Origin: Candidatus Wirthbacteria bacterium CG2_30_54_11
Lineage (GTDB): Bacteria; Patescibacteriota; CG2-30-54-11
Assembly: GCA_001873755.1 (NCBI GenBank)
Contig: MNZT01000024.1
Coordinates: forward strand, 1 to 14,101
Length of the DNA: 14,101 bases
Reading direction: 5' to 3'
Shown here: piece by piece, positions 5,450-12,294 of the stretch
How positions within the stretch are numbered: position 1 is the stretch's first letter
Layout of the letters: each line of letters begins with the position of its first letter
The notes under the pieces: generated by a model
Told to the model about the DNA's origin: nothing
Databases searched by the model: none
The model's input: the letters and a program-made list of their open reading frames with translations, nothing else
Made by a program: the position numbers and the translations under genes

Positions 5450-5522
5450 ACCTCCGGTTGGTGTTGTTATCCACAACTCGGTCGAGCCTACCGTTTATCA
5501 GTGAATTAGTGAAGACCCGTCA

Positions 5523-5789
5523 ATGAACACGAATCTTTATGTCGGTGGAATCAGCTATTCGACAACCCAGGACTCCCTGAAAGCCCATTTCTCTCAGGCC
5601 GGGACTGTGGTCTCAGCGACCATCATCATGGATCGTTTGAGCGGTCGTTCTCGTGGATTCGGTTTCGTGGAAATGTCCACCCCCGATGAAGCCCAGAAGG
5701 CGATCGAAATGTTCGATGGCAAAGAGTTCGATGGTCGTACCCTGAAAGTGAACGAGGCTCGTCCCCGTCGCGAACAGGTCGGTCAGTAG
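5523..5789 (+). CDS. small single-RRM RNA-binding protein
   Basis: 88 aa made of one RNA recognition motif. RNP2 is LYVGGI (5-10) and RNP1 is RGFGFVEM (44-51), with the conserved aromatic residues Tyr6, Phe46 and Phe48 that stack on RNA bases. The C-terminal tail is short, basic and free of the Gly-rich region seen in eukaryotic and cyanobacterial relatives. Such proteins bind single-stranded RNA and are often linked to cold or stress, but the target here is unknown. It is the only plus-strand gene of the window. The start has only a weak GAAG upstream; the leader may control translation. A strong terminator follows 24 bp after the stop. Confidence 0.93.
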   Translation: MNTNLYVGGISYSTTQDSLKAHFSQAGTVVSATIIMDRLSGRSRGFGFVEMSTPDEAQKAIEMFDGKEFDGRTLKVNEARPRREQVGQ

Positions 5790-5810
5790 ACCTCTCCCGT
5801 CAGCAAATCG

Positions 5811-5849
5811 AAAAGAGCCCCGCAGTATGTACTACGGGGCTCTTTTTTT
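5811..5849 (+). terminator. terminator of the RRM gene
   Basis: AGAGCCCCG (5814-5822) and CGGGGCTCT (5835-5843) form a perfect 9-bp stem extended by A/T pairs, with seven T at the end. Textbook rho-independent terminator. Confidence 0.9.
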
Positions 5850-5860
5850 GTCATCTCTTC

Positions 5861-6094
5861 GATCAATCTCAAAACCGGTGGACTTTTCATAGGGACCAAG
5901 TCGTACGTCATCCCGCTTTGCGAGGTTCCGCCAAGCGAGACTCGTCGGGACGACGGTCGCCAAGGGCGGCCTGAGCTGAGGCTTCTGAGGCGAACGGATC
6001 TGCATTATTAGTACTCAAGGAGATTCTTCAACCGATGCGGTTTCAGAATGACAATTGGCTGTCAAAAGATTCTCCACCACTTTTGAGATTGATC
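5861..6094. mobile_element. gene-free element with 22-bp inverted ends (MITE-like)
   Basis: GATCAATCTCAAAACCGGTGGA (5861-5882, broken here as GATCAATCTCAAAA + CCGGTGGA) and its complement at 6073-6094 agree at 20 of 22 positions. The 190 bp between hold no gene but carry GTCATCCCG near 5907 and CAGAATGAC near 6045, reminiscent of dispersed bacterial repeats that begin GTCATTCTGA. It fills the space between the two convergent terminators, a typical harmless site for a non-autonomous element. No clear target duplication was found. Confidence 0.45.
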
Positions 6095-6120
6095 CCATCT
6101 CTTCTGGATCAAGGCAGAGG

Positions 6121-6150
6121 AAAAAACCGGCTGAGGCAGCCGGTTTTTTT
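6121..6150. terminator. bidirectional terminator between FKBP gene and repeat element
   Basis: AAAAAACCGGCT (6121-6132) and AGCCGGTTTTTT (6138-6149) pair perfectly around a 5-nt loop, with T runs on both strands. It starts 20 bp after the FKBP stop codon. Confidence 0.85.
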
Positions 6151-6169
6151 GTAAGGTCAAAAGAATTGA

Positions 6170-6715
6170 TCACTCGATAGCAATGAGCGTGAGAGCAAAG
6201 GTCAGGTCCTGGCCAGCGAGAGGATGATTGGCATCCAGCACGATCGAGTCGCCATTGACTTCCTTCACCGTGACCACGAGCGTGCTGCCGTCTGCCTGGC
6301 CGGCTTCGAATCTGTCCCCGACCTGGGGATCGCTGTCGGCCGGGAACTGGTCCCGGCTCACGGTCTGGATCAGGGTGTCGAGGTAGGGGCTATACGCCTG
6401 GTCGACCGGGATAGTGACGGTCTTGCTTTCATTCAGCTTCATGCCGGTGACTGCGGCGTCAAAACCGGGGATCACGGAGCCGGTGCCCAGGGTAAAGCTG
6501 ATAGGATCGCCTCCTTCAGACGTATCGAATACCGTACCGTCAGAGAGGGTGCCGGTATAATCGACCTTGACCGTGTCTCCAGCTTTGGCTTCGGTCTTGG
6601 CAGCCGGGACGACCTCGCTTTCCCGGGTAGAGGCGGTGTCGGAGGTGCAGCCGCTGAGGGCCAGCACCGAGAGCATGATCACAGGGATCCAGATCATCTT
6701 GCGAAAGTTATTCAA
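6170..6715 (-). CDS. SlyD-type FKBP peptidyl-prolyl isomerase lipoprotein
   Basis: 181 aa from a TTG at 6715. I chose this start because GAGGT lies 6 nt before it and it supplies the charged residues (Arg5, Lys6) needed in front of the signal helix; the next ATG lacks both. The lipobox LSGC places the lipid on Cys23. Residues 45-110 form the FKBP core (VKVDYTGTLSDGTVFDTS, then VIPGFDAAVTGMKL). An insert domain and the closing DANHPLAGQDLTFALTLIAIE follow, which is the SlyD arrangement. It would isomerise X-Pro bonds and act as chaperone outside the membrane, unlike the cytoplasmic SlyD of E. coli, and it lacks the His-rich metal-binding tail. It is probably transcribed alone. Confidence 0.9.
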   Translation of the reverse strand: MNNFRKMIWIPVIMLSVLALSGCTSDTASTRESEVVPAAKTEAKAGDTVKVDYTGTLSDGTVFDTSEGGDPISFTLGTGSVIPGFDAAVTGMKLNESKTVTIPVDQAYSPYLDTLIQTVSRDQFPADSDPQVGDRFEAGQADGSTLVVTVKEVNGDSIVLDANHPLAGQDLTFALTLIAIE

Positions 6716-6841
6716 GGCAGTACCTCAAGGTTACAGGTGAAGCAAAACAAGAGTGATGCTACCACGAAGACAGGGAAATGTAAAAACTAAGTCTTGTACA
6801 CTCCAAGTCTTGTATAAACTTTTTACTTCAACTACGGGGTT

Positions 6842-7639
6842 TTACCCTGTCCTCAGTTGTTCTTTCAGGTCAATAAATTTTCCGGGCAATTTGAAATGAG
6901 TTAGACCGTAGGTCATAAGGATTGAATTCCGAATTTCCGCTTGGGTGGCAACGGCATGCTGATACGGGACAAATATATCGTACTTGCCGCCTAGAACTAT
7001 GGTCGGCAAGTCAATAGTGCCTAGTGCATCGGTGTAGTCGTGGCTTAGGAGCGTTGAAAAACTTTTCAGGATCCTTTTATAGTCGTTTGGTGAATTGTTC
7101 CCCAGATCCGTCTGAGACCAACTGAGAACATATTTTGGTAATAGTCTTTTTAATCGGGCGGGGACTGTTTTTGAATCAAACAATCTCAGACAGAGTCCTT
7201 CAATGACTCCGAACATTTTTTTATGAAAAATACTTTTGGAAAATTTGACCGGCGGGGCGGAAATGATCAGTTGGCTCAGATCGTCTTTGAACAGTGCGGC
7301 GTAATTCACCAAAAGCATTGCGCCAAAGGAATGTCCCATGGCAATGATGGGAGTTCTGAGTTGTAATGATCTTACAAATTCATGTATGAATGAACTGTAA
7401 TCATTTATTTCCCAGATCCCTGCAGGGATATCAGATCTCATAAAGGAAGGATATTCGAGAGCGATCACGTGATATGCATCAGCAAAGCGATCCAGGATAG
7501 AATCTGATTTTATTAGTCGCTTTTTCAAACTGCTGCCAAAACTCAAACCATCCAGATACAGCAACGTCGGATCGTTTTGGGAACCGCCTTCCCTGTAGTA
7601 GATAGTGAGTCCGTCAATCCTGATCGTTTTTGTTTGCAT
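6842..7639 (-). CDS. alpha/beta hydrolase
   Basis: 265 aa from the ATG at 7639. A GTG at 7675 would add 12 residues; neither start has a clear Shine-Dalgarno, but relatives begin at the ATG (MQTKTIRIDGLTIYYREGG). The catalytic triad is visible: Ser104 in the nucleophile elbow GHSFG, Asp221 in GGKYD, and His248 in LTHFKLPG. A lid-like helical region covers about 130-190. Such enzymes cleave ester, amide or similar bonds; the substrate cannot be read from the sequence. No signal peptide is present. The gene is clearly more AT-rich than its upstream neighbours and has its own -10-like boxes over a tandem 10-bp repeat, which hints at later acquisition. Confidence 0.85.
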   Translation of the reverse strand: MQTKTIRIDGLTIYYREGGSQNDPTLLYLDGLSFGSSLKKRLIKSDSILDRFADAYHVIALEYPSFMRSDIPAGIWEINDYSSFIHEFVRSLQLRTPIIAMGHSFGAMLLVNYAALFKDDLSQLIISAPPVKFSKSIFHKKMFGVIEGLCLRLFDSKTVPARLKRLLPKYVLSWSQTDLGNNSPNDYKRILKSFSTLLSHDYTDALGTIDLPTIVLGGKYDIFVPYQHAVATQAEIRNSILMTYGLTHFKLPGKFIDLKEQLRTG

Positions 7640-7669
7640 GTTTGCACATTGATATTTGTTTTCAGCGAG

Positions 7670-7690
7670 TTTCACTATACTTTCACTATA
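7670..7690 (-). promoter_or_regulatory. tandem 10-bp repeats at the hydrolase promoter region
   Basis: TTTCACTATA occurs at 7670-7679 and 7681-7690, 11 bp apart, about one DNA turn. On the minus strand each reads TATAGTGAAA and so supplies a -10-like TATAGT. A further CTAGTATAG lies at 7692-7700. No good -35 was found. These may be operator sites or overlapping -10 boxes. Confidence 0.4.
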
Positions 7691-7708
7691 GCTAGTATAG
7701 CACTAAAC

Positions 7709-8419
7709 TTATTTGTTGTGTTTCAGGTAGTTTTGTCTTTTGTTCTCCTCGAACTTCTCGATGGCGTAGCGGAGCATGGTGCGGGGCATCTTTTGATATC
7801 TTGAGGCGAGGAACTGTTCCTCTGCCGCCTGGTCTCTCTTGCCGACCTCGCGCAGCATCCAGCCGACGGCTTTGTGGATGAGGTCGTGCGGGTCGTGAAG
7901 CAGAATATCGCTGATGGCAAAGGTATCCTGGAACTGTCCGGCGTTCAGGATGGCGGAGGTGGCAATGATGGCGATCCGGCGCTCCCACAGGGTTCCTTCT
8001 TGGGCGTACCGGTAGAGGAGGGAGCGTTTGCCGGGATGATGGAGGAGAAAGTCGCCGACGATCCGGGGCGTGGTCACATCTACGAGGTCCCAGTTGTTGA
8101 TGCCTTTCCTGTGGTCCAGATAGAATTCATAGATTTTTCTTTTTCGCTGCTCGCTGGCCCTGGCGTATTGCATCGTGAGGATGATGAGCGCGGTCATCCG
8201 GTACTCGTGGATACCACTGGCCAGCAGATCGGCAAGCTCGGCGAAGTTGAGTTCACGATATTGCTTTGCCACCATCCTGATGACCGGCATTTTGAGCCCG
8301 AGGAAATGGTCGCCGGCACCGTACTGCCCCGGTCCGGTTTTGAAAAAGCGCGCGAGGTTCGCAGCCTGTCTGGTGTCAGCCAGGGAATCCAGGGTGTCAG
8401 TTATACTTTTGGCAGTCAT
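7709..8419 (-). CDS. AlkD-type DNA alkylation repair glycosylase
   Basis: 236 aa. AlkD enzymes remove positively charged 3- and 7-alkylpurines from DNA without flipping the base and consist of HEAT-like helical repeats. The known active-site residues of Bacillus cereus AlkD fall at nearly the same positions here: Trp110 and Asp114 in NNWDLVD, Arg148 in WERRIAI, and Trp187 in KAVGWMLREV. Length is typical. The ATG has AGGA about 7 nt upstream, inside the end of the transporter gene; only 11 nt separate the two genes, so it is the last member of the four-gene operon. Activity on alkylated DNA is a sound inference. Confidence 0.92.
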   Translation of the reverse strand: MTAKSITDTLDSLADTRQAANLARFFKTGPGQYGAGDHFLGLKMPVIRMVAKQYRELNFAELADLLASGIHEYRMTALIILTMQYARASEQRKRKIYEFYLDHRKGINNWDLVDVTTPRIVGDFLLHHPGKRSLLYRYAQEGTLWERRIAIIATSAILNAGQFQDTFAISDILLHDPHDLIHKAVGWMLREVGKRDQAAEEQFLASRYQKMPRTMLRYAIEKFEENKRQNYLKHNK

Positions 8420-8430
8420 CAGGTATCCTT

Positions 8431-9675
8431 TCAGTGAGAAATGATCGAAATGAGCAGCAGGGCGTTCAGGACCGTCACGATGAGGCCGATGGAATAGAGC
8501 AGCAGGGTATCGGTCCGGCTGTTGACATAGCTGCCCATGACCTTTTTGGACGAGGTCAGATAGATCTGCAGGGCGATGGTGAAGGGCAGCTGAAAGCTGA
8601 GGAACATCTGGGAAATCAGGAGCCCCTGGAAAGTGTCGTGGATGAATAAAATGATGAGAAGTGCGAAGGCAAAGGAGGCAGCCGCGCCAATTTTTGAATG
8701 CTTATCCCTGATGTCATAGGGTTCGCCATTGATCCCGGCGCTTATGGTGGCTCCGGCCAGGCCGGAAGTGATACTGGAGGCGATACCGGAAAACAGAAGC
8801 GCGAGGCCAAAGAGCAGACCGGCGCTGTTGCCCAGAAGCGGTTTGAGCAGTGAGTGGGCGGCAGACAGCTGTCCGACATGAATCCTTGACGAAAAGAAGG
8901 CGGTCGCAGCGAGCAGGATGATCGCGCTGTTGATGGCCCAGCCGATGATCATGGAGACGATGGTATCGATGTATTCATAACGGAGCTGGCGTTTGATGGT
9001 GGCTGGATCCTCGTGGTTCCACTGCCGGCTTTGGATGATCTCGGAATGGAGGAACAGATTGTGCGGCATGACCACTGCCCCCAGGACGGCGATGATAAAG
9101 GGCAGTGAACCGGCGGGGAGGGCAGGCGTGGTCCAACCAGCTAGAGCCTGAGGCCAGTCGACCCGGACGAGGAAGATCTCGTAGATGAAGGAAAGTCCGA
9201 TGAGCGAAACGAAACCGATGATGTATTTTTCCAGGCGGCGGTAGGAATTGGAAAAGAGCAGGTACGACACCACGAGAGTGGCCAGGGTCGCTCCCAGGGG
9301 GATAGGGACGGCAAAAAGCATCTGCAGGGCAATGGCCGCTCCCAGGATCTCTGCCAGGGAGGTGGAGATCGAAGCTGCAAGTGCAGACAGCAGGAGGAAG
9401 AGAGAAACCCGGCGCGGAGTGAATTTCGTGGCGGCTTCGGCCAGGCACAGACCGGAGGCGATGCCCAGGTGTGCGGCGTTGTGCTGGAGCACGATGAGCA
9501 TGATCGTGGACAGGGTTACCATCCACAGGAGCTGATAGCCGAAATTCGAACCGGCGCCGATATTGGCGGCCCAGTTGCCGGGGTCGATGAAGCCGACCGT
9601 GACCAGCAGGCCGGGGCCGATGTATTTCAGGATCTCCAGGGCGCCGAATCGGGGCTTGGTATCAGATGAAGTCAT
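8431..9675 (-). CDS. mntH: Nramp-family divalent metal transporter
   Basis: 414 aa with about 11 hydrophobic helices. It would import Mn2+ or Fe2+ with protons across the inner membrane. The metal site motifs are complete: DPGN in helix 1 (31-34) and MPH in helix 6 (203-205, in VVMPHNLFLHS); the Met is the mark of transition-metal selectivity. In helix 3 the usual Thr-Asp-x-Ala-Glu reads TSLAE (105-109), so the Asp tied to the proton route is Ser while the Glu remains. This may mark a subgroup. The ATG directly abuts the TAG of the HEAT gene, so translation is coupled. The symbol is used in the broad sense; Mn2+ versus Fe2+ cannot be told. Confidence 0.9.
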   Translation of the reverse strand: MTSSDTKPRFGALEILKYIGPGLLVTVGFIDPGNWAANIGAGSNFGYQLLWMVTLSTIMLIVLQHNAAHLGIASGLCLAEAATKFTPRRVSLFLLLSALAASISTSLAEILGAAIALQMLFAVPIPLGATLATLVVSYLLFSNSYRRLEKYIIGFVSLIGLSFIYEIFLVRVDWPQALAGWTTPALPAGSLPFIIAVLGAVVMPHNLFLHSEIIQSRQWNHEDPATIKRQLRYEYIDTIVSMIIGWAINSAIILLAATAFFSSRIHVGQLSAAHSLLKPLLGNSAGLLFGLALLFSGIASSITSGLAGATISAGINGEPYDIRDKHSKIGAAASFAFALLIILFIHDTFQGLLISQMFLSFQLPFTIALQIYLTSSKKVMGSYVNSRTDTLLLYSIGLIVTVLNALLLISIISH

Positions 9676-10239
9676 CTAGGAGGCTTTCGTCGACTTCTTC
9701 AGGTAGAGCTCGGCCTTGGCCCCGGTGGCCGGTCGCGTGTTGGTGGTCTGACGGGTGACGAACGCAAAGACATCAGCATCGGTATGAATATCCGGCATGA
9801 CCCTCTGCAGTCCCATGATCACTTTGCCGATAGTGATATTGCGGCATTCGACGGTGTCATAGTCATAGCGTTCGACTTTCAGCAGCTCCTTGATGATCCG
9901 TTTTCTCAGGCTCGGCTTCGAGATGGCGATGTCCGAGAGGGCAGCTACGGTGTTGTTGGCGGTGATCATGCTGCCGCCGGCGAGCTGAGCGTAGAGCTGG
10001 GGCATGATCTTTTCTATCCTGGCCTCGGTGTCATAGGCCGCCAGGTGCCCCACGATCCGGATGGCAGACCACTTGAGCATCTGGTTGTCCGACTTCATGA
10101 GTCCAAAGAAGAATTCGAGGTGCGGATAGAGCACACGCGGATTGGTCTGGGCCAGGGCCATGAGTTTTTTGGCACTGGCGAATTTGGTGCTGGCGACAGG
10201 AGAAGAGAGGTCTCGGAGATCAAAGGATGGAGTGGACAT
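9676..10239 (-). CDS. HEAT-repeat protein, function unknown
   Basis: 187 aa from the ATG at 10239, which has GAGGT about 5 nt upstream; a TTG at 10269 overlapping the previous stop is possible but has a poorer site. The sequence is a run of paired helices of HEAT/Armadillo type (about residues 14-150, for example NQMLKWSAIRIVGHLAAYD and NNTVAALSDIAISKPSLRKR), with a basic, disordered tail. There are no catalytic residues to point at and no signal peptide or membrane helix. HEAT proteins usually bind protein or nucleic acid. It lies within the operon with the AlkD enzyme, itself built of HEAT-like repeats, but lacks the AlkD active-site Trp/Asp pattern. Confidence 0.85.
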   Translation of the reverse strand: MSTPSFDLRDLSSPVASTKFASAKKLMALAQTNPRVLYPHLEFFFGLMKSDNQMLKWSAIRIVGHLAAYDTEARIEKIMPQLYAQLAGGSMITANNTVAALSDIAISKPSLRKRIIKELLKVERYDYDTVECRNITIGKVIMGLQRVMPDIHTDADVFAFVTRQTTNTRPATGAKAELYLKKSTKAS

Positions 10240-10265
10240 GCCAACCTCGAATAATCTGCTGGATT

Positions 10266-11048
10266 TCAATTCCCGACGACAAAGCTGCGCATGGAGATGG
10301 AGCCATGCTGGAAACCTTGATGAAAATAGGTAAGCGGCTCCAGTTTTGCCCGGAGGGCAGTGATATAGAGGAGCGGGAGAAAATGTTCGGTAGTCGGAGC
10401 CATACGGCGGATGAGCGAACGGTCGAGATCGCCATACTTGAGCAGCCGGTCGTCGTCCTGGCAGTCGAGGCTGTTTTTCAGGGCTTCATCGCAGAAATGC
10501 GCCCAGTCGTAGGGCTGCACATACTGGTCCATGGCTATGTCGTTCAAATTATGCACCATGTTGCCGCTCCCCAGGATCAGGACTCCTTCTTTGCGCAGAG
10601 GCAGCAGGAGTCTTCCCAGGCTGAAGTGTCCTTCTTCCGTCAATCTGGTGTCCAAGCTCAATTGGATGGTTGGGATATCTGCATCAGAATACAGGTGGTG
10701 CAGTACGGTCCAGGCACCGTGATCCAGTCCCCGGTTCCGGTCAGGGATGATCTGTCCGGAATTGCCCAGATGAGTGATGCGCTCTGCGAGAGCGGGAGCA
10801 CCGGGCGGGGAGTATTTGAGCCGTGAAAGCGAGGCAGGGAATCCGGAGAAATCATAGATCTGTTTCAACTCGGCCCCATCGGTGACGCGGGTTCCCTCGG
10901 TCTCCCAATGTGCCGAAATCACCAGGACGGCTTTGGGTTCTGGCAGTCTGCGTCCCAGTTTTTTCAGGCTTTCGGTGAATTCGTTCTGCTGAACTGCGTT
11001 CATCGGAGAACCGTGACCCACGAATACGACTGGCATCAAACCTGGCAT
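10266..11048 (-). CDS. YgiD-type extradiol aromatic-ring-opening dioxygenase
   Basis: 260 aa, ATG at 11048 with GAGGAG 5 nt before it. The protein belongs to the LigB-like class III extradiol family; the closest known type is 4,5-DOPA dioxygenase/YgiD. Conserved metal-site candidates are His12 (VGHGSPMNA), His47 (ISAHWET), His110 (GLDHGAW), His166 (GSGNMVHNL) and His222. It would open a catechol ring with O2 in the cytoplasm; the natural substrate is unknown, and many relatives are annotated only by family. It is the first gene of the operon with the HEAT protein, Nramp transporter and AlkD enzyme; its metal need fits the transporter. Confidence 0.9.
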   Translation of the reverse strand: MPGLMPVVFVGHGSPMNAVQQNEFTESLKKLGRRLPEPKAVLVISAHWETEGTRVTDGAELKQIYDFSGFPASLSRLKYSPPGAPALAERITHLGNSGQIIPDRNRGLDHGAWTVLHHLYSDADIPTIQLSLDTRLTEEGHFSLGRLLLPLRKEGVLILGSGNMVHNLNDIAMDQYVQPYDWAHFCDEALKNSLDCQDDDRLLKYGDLDRSLIRRMAPTTEHFLPLLYITALRAKLEPLTYFHQGFQHGSISMRSFVVGN

Positions 11049-11092
11049 CTTACTCCTCGTTTCATCCCTAGTAAATCGTTCCCTGTATAAGC

Positions 11093-11121
11093 AGTATAGA
11101 GCGAAGTCGCCATCCGGGCAA
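11093..11121 (-). promoter_or_regulatory. promoter of the dioxygenase-HEAT-Nramp-AlkD operon
   Basis: TTGCCC (11121-11116) and TATACT (11098-11093) on the minus strand are 17 bp apart, in the 128-bp gap between the dehydrogenase and dioxygenase genes. Transcription would start near 11086. Confidence 0.5.
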
Positions 11122-11176
11122 ACTCGTATGTCTGCTTTCTGGTTTTCATGGGGCTATCAGAATTGCGTTTTTTCAA

Positions 11177-12145
11177 TCAGACCTTCCCGGAAGCTACCAC
11201 GTTCCGGGGTGTTCCCTGTACAAAGCCGGCGATGGTATCGGCTACCATGCTCACCAGACGCTGTCTGGTTTCCAGACCTTTCCACCCGATGTGGGGGGTG
11301 AGGATGACATTTTCCATGGAGAGAAGCGGGCTGTCCGGACTCGGTGGCTCCGGATTCAAGACATCCAGGGCAGCGCCTGCGATCCGGTCCTCCTGCAGCG
11401 CCCGGACCAGCGCGTTCTCATCGACCAGTCCTCCTCGTGAGGTGTTGATGAGAACGGTCGTTTTCTTCATCAGCCTGAGGCTGCCGACATTGACCAGATG
11501 GTGAGTTTCCGGGGTGAGAGGGCAGTGCAGAGAGACGAAATCGCTTACAGAGAGCAGTTGTTCAAGAGGTACATACGCAAGTTCGGGAAAGCGGTCCTGC
11601 TTTTGGGTCCTCGAAAAATAGATCACTTTCATGCCCAGAGCCACGGCATGTCGGGCGACAGTCTGGCCGATCGTGCCCAGGCCGACGATGCCGAGGGTTT
11701 TTCCGGTGATCTCATGGCTTGTGAGCTGCACATGATCCGTGAAATTGCTGATATCCCCCTGAACACGGCGGGTCTGGTGCAGGCAAAGCGAGGTGGAAAG
11801 CGCCAGGATGAACGAGATGGCGAGCTGAGCGACCGCTTCGGTGCTGTAGCCGGGGGAGTTGCATACAGTGATGCCTTTGGCGCAGGCGGCGTCGAGCGAA
11901 ATGTTGTCGTAGCCGGTGCCTGCTTCGCAGATCAGTCTGACGGACAGAGGGAACTGGCTGATGAGATCAGGCTCCAGAGGAAGCTCTTTGGTGATCACGA
12001 CATCCTGACCCTGTACTCGTTGGATAATCTCTTCCGGAGTACTTGCCTCGAACGAGGTGAAAGTACCCAGAGAAGCCAGAGGAGTGAAGTCGAGCTGCTG
12101 GTCAAAAGACAGTCTGGCGGAATTCAGAAAAACGATGTGTGTCAT
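11177..12145 (-). CDS. D-2-hydroxyacid dehydrogenase (glycerate/hydroxypyruvate type)
   Basis: 322 aa from the ATG at 12145, which has AGGAG 8 nt upstream; the open frame runs 79 codons further but that part is low-complexity Arg/Pro-rich and crosses intergenic repeats. The dinucleotide fold has GLGTIG at 155-160. The catalytic set is Arg237 (NTSRGGLVD), Glu266 (DVLNPEPP) and His285 (LTPHIGWKG). The reaction is reversible reduction of a 2-keto acid such as hydroxypyruvate. At the end of the second strand the usual Asp is replaced (YFSRT, 176-180), which favours NADPH over NADH. The best relatives by eye are glycerate dehydrogenase/HprA-like enzymes (WKGLETRQRLVSM). The exact substrate is open. 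Confidence 0.9.
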   Translation of the reverse strand: MTHIVFLNSARLSFDQQLDFTPLASLGTFTSFEASTPEEIIQRVQGQDVVITKELPLEPDLISQFPLSVRLICEAGTGYDNISLDAACAKGITVCNSPGYSTEAVAQLAISFILALSTSLCLHQTRRVQGDISNFTDHVQLTSHEITGKTLGIVGLGTIGQTVARHAVALGMKVIYFSRTQKQDRFPELAYVPLEQLLSVSDFVSLHCPLTPETHHLVNVGSLRLMKKTTVLINTSRGGLVDENALVRALQEDRIAGAALDVLNPEPPSPDSPLLSMENVILTPHIGWKGLETRQRLVSMVADTIAGFVQGTPRNVVASGKV

Positions 12146-12187
12146 GGATATTTCTCCTGAGGTGGTCGTTGTGGTTATGCCAATCCT

Positions 12188-12252
12188 CGCGGGTTGCTTC
12201 CCCTGCGCCATCCCGCGGGTTGGTCCTCCTTCGCCGGAGCGGCTACGGAGGA
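12188..12252. repeat. two GC-rich hairpins upstream of the dehydrogenase gene
   Basis: CGCGGG/CCCGCG (12188-12193 and 12212-12217) and TCCTCC/GGAGGA (12224-12229 and 12247-12252), the latter with an inner GCCG/CGGC. The motif TCCTCC...GGAGGA recalls the GC-rich spacer at about 1534-1575, so this may be a dispersed palindromic repeat. A run of seven T on the minus strand (12259-12253) directly before it may end the cupin transcript. Confidence 0.45.
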
Positions 12253-12294
12253 TAAAAAAACCCGCTCTGTGGGGGGCGTCCTTTTCTTGTTCGG

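Noticed and set aside
6224..6790. Plus-strand frame of 188 codons
   Set aside because: Antisense to the FKBP gene; Gly/Asp/Val-rich shadow without a start signal.
11498..12160. Plus-strand frame of 220 codons
   Set aside because: It lies antisense to the dehydrogenase, whose motifs are complete; no Shine-Dalgarno and no recognisable domain.
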